Positions 1 to 6,319 of a stretch of 15,346 nucleotides of DNA are shown in pieces. The notes beneath the pieces are model-generated. The model searched no databases, had not been told where the DNA came from, and was given only the letters and a program-made list of their open reading frames with translations. How positions within the stretch are numbered: position 1 is the first letter of the stretch; each line of letters starts with the position of its first letter. Made by a program: the position numbers and the translations under genes. Source of the stretch: Methanomicrobiales archaeon (lineage in GTDB: Archaea; Halobacteriota; Methanomicrobia; Methanomicrobiales; Methanospirillaceae); the NCBI GenBank assembly GCA_017883495.1, contig JADGNL010000209.1:1-15346 (forward strand). Reading direction: 5' to 3'.

Positions 1-342
1 ATCGGGAACGCGCTCAAGTTCACGCGGAATCGCGAGGTCGCCGAGATCGAGATCGGGTCCTCCGAGGAGACGGGCGGCCCGGTCTACTATGTCCGCGACA
101 ACGGCGTCGGCTTCGACCAGAAGTACGCCAAGACGCTCTTCCAGGTCTTCCACCGGCTCCACGACGCACGCGAGTACGAGGGGACGGGGGTCGGCCTCGC
201 GATCGTGCAGCGGATCATCGAGCGGCACGGGGGCCGGATCTGGGTCGAATCCGAGCCGGGACGGGGAACAACCTTTTTCTTCACACTAAGTGAGTGGAAT
301 GACGATGGAGCTGAACGGGGAGAAGGACATCCTGCTGGTTGA
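1..342 (+). CDS. Sensor histidine kinase, C-terminal ATPase domain (5' end outside window)
   Basis: The reading frame is open from base 1 to a TGA at 340-342, giving the last 113 residues of a histidine kinase. The HATPase_c boxes appear in order: the end of the N box (IGNALKFT), the G1 box (DNGVGFD) and the G2 region (GTGVGLAIV), followed by HGGRIWVESEPGRGTTFFF, which is typical of the last strands. This part binds ATP for autophosphorylation of a histidine that lies upstream of the window. The sensor and dimerisation domains are not visible, so the signal is unknown. The last 14 or so codons overlap the start of the response regulator, which implies translational coupling and a cognate pair. 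The family is certain, the subclass is not. Confidence 0.9.
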   Translation: MGNALKFTRNREVAEIEIGSSEETGGPVYYVRDNGVGFDQKYAKTLFQVFHRLHDAREYEGTGVGLAIVQRIIERHGGRIWVESEPGRGTTFFFTLSEWNDDGAERGEGHPAG

Positions 343-742
343 GGACAACCCGCACGACGTGGAGCTGATCCTCCATGTCTTCGAATGGTCGAACATCCAC
401 AGCCGGGTCAGGGTGGTGTGGGACGGACAGGAGGCGCTGGACGCCCTCTTCGAGGAGAAGATGCGCCCGCGCGTCATTCTGCTCGACCTGAAACTGCCCA
501 AGGTGGGTGGCCTCGAGGTGCTCCGACAGATCAAGGAGGACGCGTCCCTCCGCGAGATCCCGGTGGTGGTCTTCTCCTCGTCGGCCGAGGAGCGGGACAT
601 CGCGCTCAGTTACGGCCTCGGCGTGAACAGCTACATCGTCAAGCCGGTAGAGTTCGACCGGTTTGCCGACGTGATCCGCGAGATCGGCTGCTACTGGCAG
701 CTGATCAACCGCCCCCCCGACGGCGGACCAGCAGCGGAGTGA
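299..742 (+). CDS. Single-domain response regulator (CheY/Rcp1-like receiver)
   Basis: The protein has 147 residues from the ATG at 299 and consists of one receiver domain without an output domain. The acidic pair is E15-D16 (LVEDN), the phosphoacceptor is D63 (LLDLKLP), the switch hydroxyl is S93 in FSSS, and the conserved lysine is K115 followed by proline. Such stand-alone receivers (Rcp1 type) pass phosphate on or act by protein contact rather than by binding DNA. The gene overlaps the histidine kinase by about 44 nt, so that kinase is the likely phosphodonor. GTG at 290 and ATG at 305 are alternative starts in the same frame. I chose 299 because GTGA at 290-293 then lies at a normal Shine-Dalgarno distance. 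The target is unknown. Confidence 0.93.
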   Translation: MTMELNGEKDILLVEDNPHDVELILHVFEWSNIHSRVRVVWDGQEALDALFEEKMRPRVILLDLKLPKVGGLEVLRQIKEDASLREIPVVVFSSSAEERDIALSYGLGVNSYIVKPVEFDRFADVIREIGCYWQLINRPPDGGPAAE

Positions 743-752
743 GCCCGACCCG

Positions 753-1163
753 TCACCCCTTCTGCGTTCCGTACCAGCCCTCCATCCAGTCCGAGAGCGG
801 GAGCTCGGCGAGTCCTTTCGGCGTGACCCAGCGGAATGCGTCGTGCTCTCCGGAGAGCACGACCTCCTGGCTCGAAGCCGTTGCGCTCAGGACCAGGTGA
901 ACTACGCGCCCATAGCGACGCTCCTGGTCCCCCGCACCGAGCAGCCGGCCGGGCTGGACATCGAGGCCCGTCTCTTCCCCGACCTCGCGTACAAGGGCGT
1001 TGCGGACTCGCTCGCCCGGGCCGATCGAACCTCCCGGGAACTCCCATCGCTCGGGGTTGTACTCGCTCGTCCCCTGCCGGCGAAGGAGGAGGAGGCGCCC
1101 GCGCCGGTCCGCGATCACCGCGTGGGCGGCGAGGTTCAGCGGGCCGCGGGGATCCCGGTCCAT
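753..1163 (-). CDS. Nudix hydrolase
   Basis: This is a 136-residue protein with a complete Nudix box: G45, E51, R59-E60-V61, E63-E64 and G66-L67 fit GX5EX7REUXEEXGU exactly. The family cleaves nucleoside diphosphates linked to another group, using a divalent metal held by the REXXEE glutamates. The preceding WEFPGG motif (residues 40-45) is typical of the MutT/NUDT branch, but the substrate cannot be read from the sequence. The same frame extends to a GTG at 1202. I prefer the ATG at 1163 because a TATA-like sequence near 1185-1194 would place the transcript start about at this ATG. It lies convergent to the response regulator, with only 10 bases between the stop codons. Confidence 0.9.
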   Translation of the reverse strand: MDRDPRGPLNLAAHAVIADRRGRLLLLRRQGTSEYNPERWEFPGGSIGPGERVRNALVREVGEETGLDVQPGRLLGAGDQERRYGRVVHLVLSATASSQEVVLSGEHDAFRWVTPKGLAELPLSDWMEGWYGTQKG

Positions 1164-1184
1164 GCAGGATCCTGTGCGGCAGAA

Positions 1185-1194
1185 CTGATATAGT
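1185..1194 (-). promoter_or_regulatory. TATA box of the Nudix gene
   Basis: On the minus strand this reads ACTATATCAG. Its centre lies about 26 nt before the ATG at 1163, which predicts a leaderless or nearly leaderless transcript and argues against the upstream GTG start at 1202. Confidence 0.45.
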
Positions 1195-1242
1195 TCGCGC
1201 ACGGGGGGGCGGGCCTGAAAGATCCCGACGGGAGGCAGACCG

Positions 1243-2139
1243 TCAGAGCCCGGCCCGGACAGCCCGGACGGCCTCGACCATGTGCGAGAGCTTGGCGAAC
1301 GCGGTCTCCCTGGAACGCATCCGGAGGCCGCAGTCGGGGTCGATCAGGAGCCGCTCCGGCCCGAAGACCTCGACCCCCCGCTCGACCCGGGCGCGAAGGG
1401 TCTCGACCGTCTCGACCTCGTCCGAGGACGAGACGACGGCACCGAACCCGATGCGCTTCTCCCCGAGCTCGCGCGTGCCGAGCACTTCCAGGTTCCCCGG
1501 ATGACCGGCGAACTCGAGGTCGAGGATAGCGACGGGGTACCGGAGAAGGGCGTCGATCATGCCCTCGATCGGCCCGCAGGCGTGGAGCGCGACCGGCACC
1601 GGGAGGCCCTCGGCCACCACGCCGACGGCTCCGGCGGCGGCGGCCGGGTCGGCGGCACCGGTCGAGAGGATCGGCTCGTCGATCTGGATCATGCAGACGC
1701 CGGTCCAGACGAGCGCCCGGGCCTCCGCGGCCAGCACCCCGGCGAGGTCGAGGGCGAGCTCCTCCTTGTCCCGGTAGACACGGGTGTCGAGGTGGAGCGC
1801 GTGAGCCAGCGTGGTCGGTCCGGTAAGGATTCCCTTGACGTACGGGGCCTTTGACCGGGCGTAGCGGACGTCCTCGACGGTGATCGGGTGCGCCGGCGGC
1901 CCGATCCGGCCGATGACACGCCCCTCGCGGACGCCGGGGAGCTGCCCGGTAAACGCCGCCACCATGTCCGCGCGGACCTGACCGTCCGAGACGATCTCGA
2001 TCCCGGCCCGGAGCTGGTCGGCGACCGCGGTCTCGAGGGCCGTCCGGTGCCGGTCGAGGAGGGAGCGGAGTCCGCGCCCTTCGACCGGGGGGTACGACCC
2101 GACCACGGTCGTCGGCAACAGGACCGGGGGCAGGCTCAT
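1243..2139 (-). CDS. metE: Archaeal core methionine synthase (cobalamin-independent MetE C-terminal type)
   Basis: The 298-residue protein corresponds to only the catalytic C-terminal barrel of MetE, as in archaeal core methionine synthases. It transfers a methyl group to homocysteine to make methionine. The zinc site is complete: H186 and C188 in HACG, E209 in LDLEF, and C270 in DPDCGLR, with spacings close to those of the E. coli enzyme. VGSYP (residues 13-17) and IDEP (153-156) are further family marks. Archaeal core enzymes lack the folate-binding N-terminal half and are thought to use a corrinoid methyl donor rather than methyl-tetrahydrofolate. The donor here is inferred, not visible. 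Its ATG overlaps the aspS stop as ATGA, so it is co-transcribed and translationally coupled with aspS. Confidence 0.92.
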   Translation of the reverse strand: MSLPPVLLPTTVVGSYPPVEGRGLRSLLDRHRTALETAVADQLRAGIEIVSDGQVRADMVAAFTGQLPGVREGRVIGRIGPPAHPITVEDVRYARSKAPYVKGILTGPTTLAHALHLDTRVYRDKEELALDLAGVLAAEARALVWTGVCMIQIDEPILSTGAADPAAAAGAVGVVAEGLPVPVALHACGPIEGMIDALLRYPVAILDLEFAGHPGNLEVLGTRELGEKRIGFGAVVSSSDEVETVETLRARVERGVEVFGPERLLIDPDCGLRMRSRETAFAKLSHMVEAVRAVRAGL

Positions 2140-3428
2140 GGCACGAGCCGGTGGCGGTCGCGCGGAAAGAGCACGGCCTCGCGGACGTTCGCGAGATCGA
2201 GCATGGTCATCACGAACCGCTCGACCCCGAGGCCCCAGCCTGCATGTGGCGGCATCCCGTACCGGAACGGCCGGAGGTAGAACTCGAACGAGGCGGGGTC
2301 GAGGCCCTTGGCCACGAGCTGCTGCTCGAGCATGTCGTGCCGGTGGACGCGCTGGGCGCCGGAGGAGAGCTCCATGCGGGGGTGCATCAGGTCGAAGGCC
2401 CTGCAGATCGACGGGTCGTCCTCGTACGGCAGAGCATAGTACGGCCGGATCGAGGTCGGCCAGTCCGTGACGAAGTAGTGCTCGCCCATCGCCTCGCCGA
2501 TCGCCCGCTCGGCCGACGGCGAGAGGTCGTCGCCGAAGGCGATCGGCTCCTCGATCCGGCCGGCCGCGATCTCGATCGCCTCGGTGTAGGGGAGACGGGG
2601 GAACGGGGCCCGCGGGAGCGCCAGCTCGGCGAAGCCCCCGCGGGCGAGCGCGTCGGCGCAGGTGGCGGCGACGTGCTCGTAGCATGAGACCACGAGCTCC
2701 TCGAGAAGGGTCATCACGTCCTCGTGGTCCGCGAACGAGACCTCGGCGTCGATCGAGGTGGCCTCGTTCAGGTGGCGCGTGGTGTTGTGCTCCTCGGCCC
2801 GGAAGATCGGGCCGATCTCGAAGACCTTCTCGAACCCGGCGCCCATCATCATCTGCTTGTAGAGCTGGGGCGACTGGTTCAGGAAGGCCTCCTTCTCGAA
2901 GTAGGCGATCGGGAAGAGCTCGGTCCCCCCCTCGGTGGCGGCCGCGACGATCTTCGGGGTCGTGATCTGGATGAAGTCGTGCTTGTGCAGGTACCGCGAC
3001 GTCTCGTGGAGCACGGCCGAGCGGACCTGGAAGATAGCCGCGATGCGGGGTCGGCGGGCGTCGAGGAAGCGCACGTCGAGGCGGGTGTCGAGCTCGGCCG
3101 GCACCTTCTCGGCCACGTCGAGCGGAAGCGGCGTCTCGGCCCGCGAGAGGATCTCGAAGGAGCTCGGGACAAGCTCGCGCCCGCCCGGCGCCTTCTCGGT
3201 CGCCTTGATCTCCCCGGTCACCATGACCACCGACTCGCGCGAGACCGACCGGACGGCATCGGCGACCTCGGGGGGGACCTTCTTCTTCGGGACCGTGACC
3301 TGCAGGATCCCGGTCCTGTCGCGCAACAGAACGAACGTGAGCCCGCCGAGGTCCCGGACCTCGTGGACGAACCCGACGCACTTCGCGCGTCCAATCTCGG
3401 GGGTGACCTTTGCTATCGGCGTCCGCAT
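2136..3428 (-). CDS. aspS: Aspartate--tRNA ligase, archaeal type, probably non-discriminating
   Basis: The 430-residue class IIb synthetase charges tRNA with aspartate. An OB-fold anticodon-binding domain covers about residues 1-100. The catalytic core follows, with motif 2 at about 205-222 (FRAEEHNTTRHLNE) and motif 3 near the C-terminus (GVER, residues 401-404). Two anticodon-domain positions that separate discriminating from non-discriminating archaeal AspRS appear as H22 (GFVHEV) and P81 (EKAPGG). The discriminating Thermococcus enzyme has Trp and Lys there, with the same 59-residue spacing. This enzyme therefore probably also makes Asp-tRNA(Asn) for amidation. The frame could begin at a TTG (3446), but the ATG at 3428 has AGGT upstream and fits the family length. 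The metE start overlaps its stop. Confidence 0.96.
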   Translation of the reverse strand: MRTPIAKVTPEIGRAKCVGFVHEVRDLGGLTFVLLRDRTGILQVTVPKKKVPPEVADAVRSVSRESVVMVTGEIKATEKAPGGRELVPSSFEILSRAETPLPLDVAEKVPAELDTRLDVRFLDARRPRIAAIFQVRSAVLHETSRYLHKHDFIQITTPKIVAAATEGGTELFPIAYFEKEAFLNQSPQLYKQMMMGAGFEKVFEIGPIFRAEEHNTTRHLNEATSIDAEVSFADHEDVMTLLEELVVSCYEHVAATCADALARGGFAELALPRAPFPRLPYTEAIEIAAGRIEEPIAFGDDLSPSAERAIGEAMGEHYFVTDWPTSIRPYYALPYEDDPSICRAFDLMHPRMELSSGAQRVHRHDMLEQQLVAKGLDPASFEFYLRPFRYGMPPHAGWGLGVERFVMTMLDLANVREAVLFPRDRHRLVP

Positions 3429-3460
3429 CGAAAAACCTGAGATCAATGGGCTCTGCGGGG

Positions 3461-3470
3461 TAATTGGTTT
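3461..3470 (-). promoter_or_regulatory. Possible weak promoter for aspS-metE
   Basis: The minus strand reads AAACCAATTA, the only AT-rich stretch between the fasciclin stop and aspS. It would give a leader of about 10 nt. It is a weak match, and read-through from the fasciclin gene is an alternative. Confidence 0.3.
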
Positions 3471-3488
3471 TGTGGAGTCCCGGGAGGG

Positions 3489-3495
3489 GGAAAAA
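3489..3495 (-). terminator. Short oligo-T terminator behind the cytoplasmic fasciclin gene
   Basis: About 10 nt after the TAA stop the minus strand has a five-T run flanked by C tracts, a plausible archaeal T-run terminator between the fasciclin gene and aspS. Confidence 0.4.
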
Positions 3496-3504
3496 GGGTG
3501 AAGG

Positions 3505-3948
3505 TTACTTCTGCCGCTGCGCCATCAGCTGCGGCTCGATCACCACGCGATCGACCGCGTGGATCACGCCGTTCTTCGCGATGATGTCCGGCCGGACGAT
3601 CGTGGCCTCGCCGACCCGGGCGTGCGCCCCGAGCGGCCTGAGCTGGAGGTCGCTGCCGTCGAGCGCCCGGAGTGAGCGCTCCGTTTTGAGGTCCTTGGCC
3701 ATCAGCCGCTCCTTCACCACGTGGTGCGTGAGCACCTGCCGCGCCCGGGTTGTGTCGTCCCCGATCCAGCGCATGGCCCCGGCCTGCGCCGACTCGAAGG
3801 CCGCGTCCTCGGGGGCGAAGACCGTGAACGGCCCGGCCCCCTTCAGGGTCTCCTCGAGCCCCGCGTCGCGGATGGCTCTGAGCAGGTTCGAAAAGGCGCC
3901 GTCGTGCTCGAGGGTGCCGATGATATCCATCTGGTTGATCTCGACCAT
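3505..3948 (-). CDS. Fasciclin (FAS1) domain protein without signal peptide
   Basis: The 147-residue protein is essentially one FAS1 domain. The H1 motif is at residues 41-51 (FTVFAPEDAAF), a central HHVV lies at 75-78, and the H2 motif is at 126-138 (NGVIHAVDRVVIE). FAS1 domains mediate adhesion or ligand contacts and are normally secreted. This one has neither a signal peptide nor a membrane segment, so it appears cytoplasmic. The start is supported by GGAG 9 nt before the ATG and a TATA box at 3993-4000. A second FAS1 protein, exported as a lipoprotein, lies at 9699-10466. The family call is firm but the function is unknown. Its closeness to aspS is probably not functional. Confidence 0.9.
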   Translation of the reverse strand: MVEINQMDIIGTLEHDGAFSNLLRAIRDAGLEETLKGAGPFTVFAPEDAAFESAQAGAMRWIGDDTTRARQVLTHHVVKERLMAKDLKTERSLRALDGSDLQLRPLGAHARVGEATIVRPDIIAKNGVIHAVDRVVIEPQLMAQRQK

Positions 3949-3992
3949 ACCATATCACTCCTGGTGCTTGTGTCACTCAATGTGGCACCTGC

Positions 3993-4000
3993 GATATAAT
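3993..4000 (-). promoter_or_regulatory. TATA box of the cytoplasmic fasciclin gene
   Basis: The minus strand reads ATTATATC, preceded by the purine-rich AGAAAC as a possible BRE. It predicts a start near 3970 and a leader of about 22 nt that carries the GGAG ribosome-binding site. Confidence 0.6.
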
Positions 4001-4085
4001 GTTTCTGGAGAAAGCCGGGCGATGGTTCGGTAGTCCCGCGGCTCTCCACGTCGCTCCCCCGCCGAGAACGGCCCCAACCTCTCCC

Positions 4086-4571
4086 TCAGTCGCTCCAGAT
4101 CACGACCGGGTCGATGGTCGCGTCGATCAGCAGGTCGAACGGCACCCGGTCGCACCATCCCGTCTTCTCGAACATCTGCTGAAAGCAGACCCCGACCACG
4201 GCGGCCGTCGGGTAGCGGTCGAGGAGGGCGATCACCTCGTTCGCGCCGACGGGGCTGTTCTCCATCGAGAGCCCGCCCATGACCACGATCACGCGTGGCC
4301 GGAGCGGACCCGCGGGGCCCGCGGCCTGGACGCCGACGTTCGCGACCGGCTCGAGCCGGCGGGCCGCGCCCTCGTCCACGCCGGGGACGAAGATCTGCGT
4401 CACCGGCAGGGACCGGGTGGCGAACGCGAGGAGTTCGACGAACGGCGTGCAGGTCCCCGGCACCCCGACGTAGACGACCTGCTCGCCCTCCCCGAGCCCG
4501 AGCCCCTCGATGAACTCACGGAACGGCCGGAGGATCCCGGGCACGCCCTTCAGCACCGACTGCTGCTCCAT
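4086..4571 (-). CDS. DUF2124-like conserved methanogen protein
   Basis: The 161-residue soluble protein has no signal peptide or membrane segment. It begins with a short helix (GILRPFREF, residues 12-20), then VVYVGVPGTCTPF (32-44), a hydrophobic strand ending in MGGL (98-101), VVGVCF (125-130) and an acidic C-terminus (FDLLIDATIDPVVIW). I recognise this pattern, from memory, as DUF2124, a family found largely in methanogens and of unknown function. The order of strands suggests an alpha/beta Rossmann-like fold. C41 and C129 sit in the two best-looking motifs and could be functional. A TATA element about 26 nt upstream suggests a leaderless transcript. The family name needs a profile search to confirm. 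I would not assign a reaction. Confidence 0.8.
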   Translation of the reverse strand: MEQQSVLKGVPGILRPFREFIEGLGLGEGEQVVYVGVPGTCTPFVELLAFATRSLPVTQIFVPGVDEGAARRLEPVANVGVQAAGPAGPLRPRVIVVMGGLSMENSPVGANEVIALLDRYPTAAVVGVCFQQMFEKTGWCDRVPFDLLIDATIDPVVIWSD

Positions 4572-4592
4572 GGATACCCGATGGCACCGGGG

Positions 4593-4601
4593 GAATATCA
4601 A
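4593..4601 (-). promoter_or_regulatory. TATA-like element of the DUF2124-like gene
   Basis: The minus strand reads TTGATATTC, centred about 26 nt before the ATG at 4571, so the transcript is probably leaderless. No good Shine-Dalgarno is visible, which fits. Confidence 0.4.
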
Positions 4602-4640
4602 GGATTCGCACACATCGGACCGGCGAATCAAAGAGCAATC

Positions 4641-4648
4641 TTTGTATA
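4641..4648 (+). promoter_or_regulatory. TATA box of the first Yip1 gene
   Basis: TTTGTATA is centred about 26 nt before the ATG at 4671, which predicts a leaderless transcript. This argues against the in-frame GTG at 4653 as start. Confidence 0.5.
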
Positions 4649-4670
4649 GTAGGTGGTCCATGCTGACCCC

Positions 4671-5276
4671 ATGGCATTGTCGCTTACCGACAAACTGGTC
4701 GGGTTCATCGTCCGGCCCGTGGAGACGTTCCGCGCCGTCCGCGACGAAGAGCTCGCGCCCCCGGCGATCTACTATCTCGTACTGCTGATCATCAACGCGA
4801 TCCTCACCGCGATCGTGGCGTACCTCGGTTTCGGCGCCGCCAGTGCGGCGGGGGGGTATAACCTCGGACTCGCCGGCAGCGCAGGTGCATTCGTCGCCGG
4901 CCTGATCGGGGCGTTCATCTTCGGGATCATCGGCCTGATCCTCTGGTCGATCTTCCTGCACATCGGCGCCAAGGTTATGGGGGGGCGCGGCGATTTCGCC
5001 GACTCGTTCAAGTCCGCCGTCTATGCCCAGACCCCGGCCCTGCTGCTCGGGTGGATCCCGATCATCAGCATCATCTTCACGTTGTGGGCGATCGTGCTGC
5101 TGTTCCTGGGTGTACGCGAGCTCCACGAGCTCGACACCATGAGGGCCGTGATCGCGGTCATTATCGCGGTGGTACTCTATATCATCGTGATCGTGATCCT
5201 CGCGCTCCTCGGTCTCGCGCTTCTCGGCGGTATCGCCGGGCTCGCGAGTGTCCCCGGCGTCACGTCGCCGACCTGA
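4671..5276 (+). CDS. Yip1-family membrane protein, first tandem copy
   Basis: The 201-residue integral membrane protein opens with the cytoplasmic stretch VGFIVRPVETFRAVRDEE, which marks archaeal Yip1-domain proteins. Hydrophobic segments follow at about 32-56, 72-100, 125-147 and 157-190, with GWIPII (127-132) and GVRELHEL (147-154) as conserved loops. Archaeal Yip1 proteins have no defined role. The eukaryotic relatives act in vesicle trafficking, which should not be transferred here. The ATG at 4671 is preferred because the second copy (5405) begins with the same MALS and the TATA spacing suits it. It is the upstream copy of a tandem duplication, with a long T run directly after the stop. 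Confidence 0.88.
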   Translation: MALSLTDKLVGFIVRPVETFRAVRDEELAPPAIYYLVLLIINAILTAIVAYLGFGAASAAGGYNLGLAGSAGAFVAGLIGAFIFGIIGLILWSIFLHIGAKVMGGRGDFADSFKSAVYAQTPALLLGWIPIISIIFTLWAIVLLFLGVRELHELDTMRAVIAVIIAVVLYIIVIVILALLGLALLGGIAGLASVPGVTSPT

Positions 5277-5277
5277 A

Positions 5278-5296
5278 CCCCCCTTCTTTTTTTTTC
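5278..5296 (+). terminator. Oligo-T terminator after the first Yip1 gene
   Basis: A C tract is followed by a run of nine T residues (5287-5295) about 10 nt behind the stop codon. This is a strong archaeal intrinsic terminator, and it means the second copy needs its own promoter. Confidence 0.7.
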
Positions 5297-5374
5297 TGGC
5301 TGCGGCCTCTCCACCGGCTATCGGCAATCCTCTAGGGAACTGTCCCTGAATCCGCATCGACAATTGTAAAATGA

Positions 5375-5382
5375 TTTAAATA
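5375..5382 (+). promoter_or_regulatory. TATA box of the second Yip1 gene
   Basis: TTTAAATA, preceded by AAAATGA, is centred 26 nt before the ATG at 5405. It is one of the best promoter matches in the window and predicts a leaderless mRNA. Confidence 0.65.
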
Positions 5383-5404
5383 GGGATATGACTATGCTCA
5401 TAGT

Positions 5405-6019
5405 ATGGCACTATCAATCACTGAAAAGATCCAGGGCTTCATTCTGCGCCCCGTAGAGACGTTCCGCGCCGTCCGCGACGAGACCTTCGGGGACGCCATC
5501 ACCTACTTCGTGGTGCTGCTGATCATCAACGCCGTCCTCTCCGCGATCGTCGGGTTCCTCGGATTCAGCGCGATGGGGATGCCCGGCTCCGCGATCGCCG
5601 GAGCCGGCGGCGTCGGCGCCATGATCGCCGCCTTCATCTTTGCGGTGATCGCCGGGATCATCGGCCTGATCGTCGGCGCGATCATCCTGCACATCGGCGT
5701 CGTCGTCATGGGCGGACACGGCGGGTTCATGCAGACCCTCAAGGCGGCCGTGTACGGCCTGACGCCGTACTACCTGCTCGGCTGGATCCCGATCATCGGG
5801 GCACTGGCAGGGATCTGGGGGCTCGTCATCGAGATCTTCGGCATCCGCGAGCTCCACGACATGACCACGGGCCGGGCCGTCATCGCCTGGCTGATCTCGC
5901 TCGTGATCATCATCATCATCGTCGTGATCCTCGTTGTGATCGTCGGCCTGGCCTTCCTCGCCCTGTTCGGCATCGCCTCGAGCTCGGGGGCGATCCCCGC
6001 GGTCACCATCTCCCCCTGA
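5405..6019 (+). CDS. Yip1-family membrane protein, second tandem copy
   Basis: The 204-residue protein is a clear paralogue of the preceding gene. It shares the MALS start, GFI-RPVETFRAVRDE (residues 11-26), VLLIINA (37-43), LGWIPIIG (125-132) and GIRELHDM (146-153), with membrane segments in the same places. The region between the first two membrane segments (about 55-75) and the C-terminal tail diverge most. The last membrane segment holds an unusual run of isoleucine and valine (about 167-180) encoded by ATC repeats. It has its own TATA box and its own T-run terminator, so the two copies can be expressed independently. The function is unknown. Confidence 0.88.
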   Translation: MALSITEKIQGFILRPVETFRAVRDETFGDAITYFVVLLIINAVLSAIVGFLGFSAMGMPGSAIAGAGGVGAMIAAFIFAVIAGIIGLIVGAIILHIGVVVMGGHGGFMQTLKAAVYGLTPYYLLGWIPIIGALAGIWGLVIEIFGIRELHDMTTGRAVIAWLISLVIIIIIVVILVVIVGLAFLALFGIASSSGAIPAVTISP

Positions 6020-6020
6020 T

Positions 6021-6031
6021 CCTCTTTTTTT
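6021..6031 (+). terminator. Oligo-T terminator after the second Yip1 gene
   Basis: Seven T residues (6025-6031) follow the stop codon within 6-12 nt. Confidence 0.65.
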
Positions 6032-6080
6032 GAGCCCGCGGGGAACGGCGACGGACAACGGGCGCCCACATCTCCCGTGA

Positions 6081-6129
6081 CTCGGCCCCCCTTTCCGGGG
6101 AGTCGCCCGTTAGTACGGGCTCCGCCGAG
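6081..6129. other. Potential three-way-junction RNA fold in the intergenic region
   Basis: An outer stem CTCGGC (6081-6086) with GCCGAG (6124-6129) encloses two hairpins: CCCC/GGGG (6088-6091 with 6097-6100) and a perfect six-pair GCCCGT/ACGGGC (6105-6110 with 6115-6120, loop TAGT). Behind it a TGGGGA/TCCCCA pair and a bulged GGAC/GTCC hairpin (about 6179-6200) could form. No AT-rich promoter precedes it on the plus strand, so it may instead be read from the opposite strand or be a DNA-level signal. High GC makes chance stems common, so this is a hypothesis. No gene is otherwise visible in 6032-6260. Confidence 0.3.
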
Positions 6130-6217
6130 CTGGGGACGATCCGCTGTTCCGGTTCCCCAATTCGACGTGCGGGGATTACGACGGGACTCCGCGGTCCGTC
6201 TTTCGTTTCCGGTCCGT

Positions 6218-6234
6218 ATATCGCCCGTCGATAT
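6218..6234. repeat. Perfect inverted repeat upstream of the HEAT-repeat gene
   Basis: ATATCG-CCCGT-CGATAT is a perfect 6-bp inverted repeat with a 5-nt spacer. It is centred about 40 bp before the TATA box at 6263-6270, a reasonable place for an activator site. Confidence 0.4.
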
Positions 6235-6262
6235 CGCCGTGCAACGTCGGGGTGCAAATTTC

Positions 6263-6270
6263 TATTATAA
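6263..6270 (+). promoter_or_regulatory. TATA box of the HEAT-repeat gene
   Basis: CTATTATAA preceded by GCAAATTT predicts a transcript start near 6293 and a leader of about 26 nt that carries a strong GGAGG ribosome-binding site just before the ATG at 6320. Confidence 0.6.
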
Positions 6271-6319
6271 GCCCCGTGCGAGGTGGATCTGTCGAGAGAT
6301 TCGGCAGAGGAGGAGAGAG

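Noticed and set aside
1243..3381. A 712-codon minus-strand frame joining an out-of-frame aspS to the methionine synthase
   Set aside because: Its first half is the wrong frame of aspS. The methionine synthase begins at 2139 in an ATGA overlap.
4086..5363. A 425-codon open frame on the minus strand running through the first Yip1 gene into the DUF2124-like gene
   Set aside because: The upstream part is the antisense of a clear membrane-protein gene and is rich in Asp, Arg and Glu, as expected for the opposite strand of GC-rich code. Only the last 161 codons are real.
6077..6319. Extension of the HEAT-repeat gene upstream to a start near 6077
   Set aside because: The stretch contains the TATA box, ribosome-binding site and inverted repeats, and its translation shows no conserved features.
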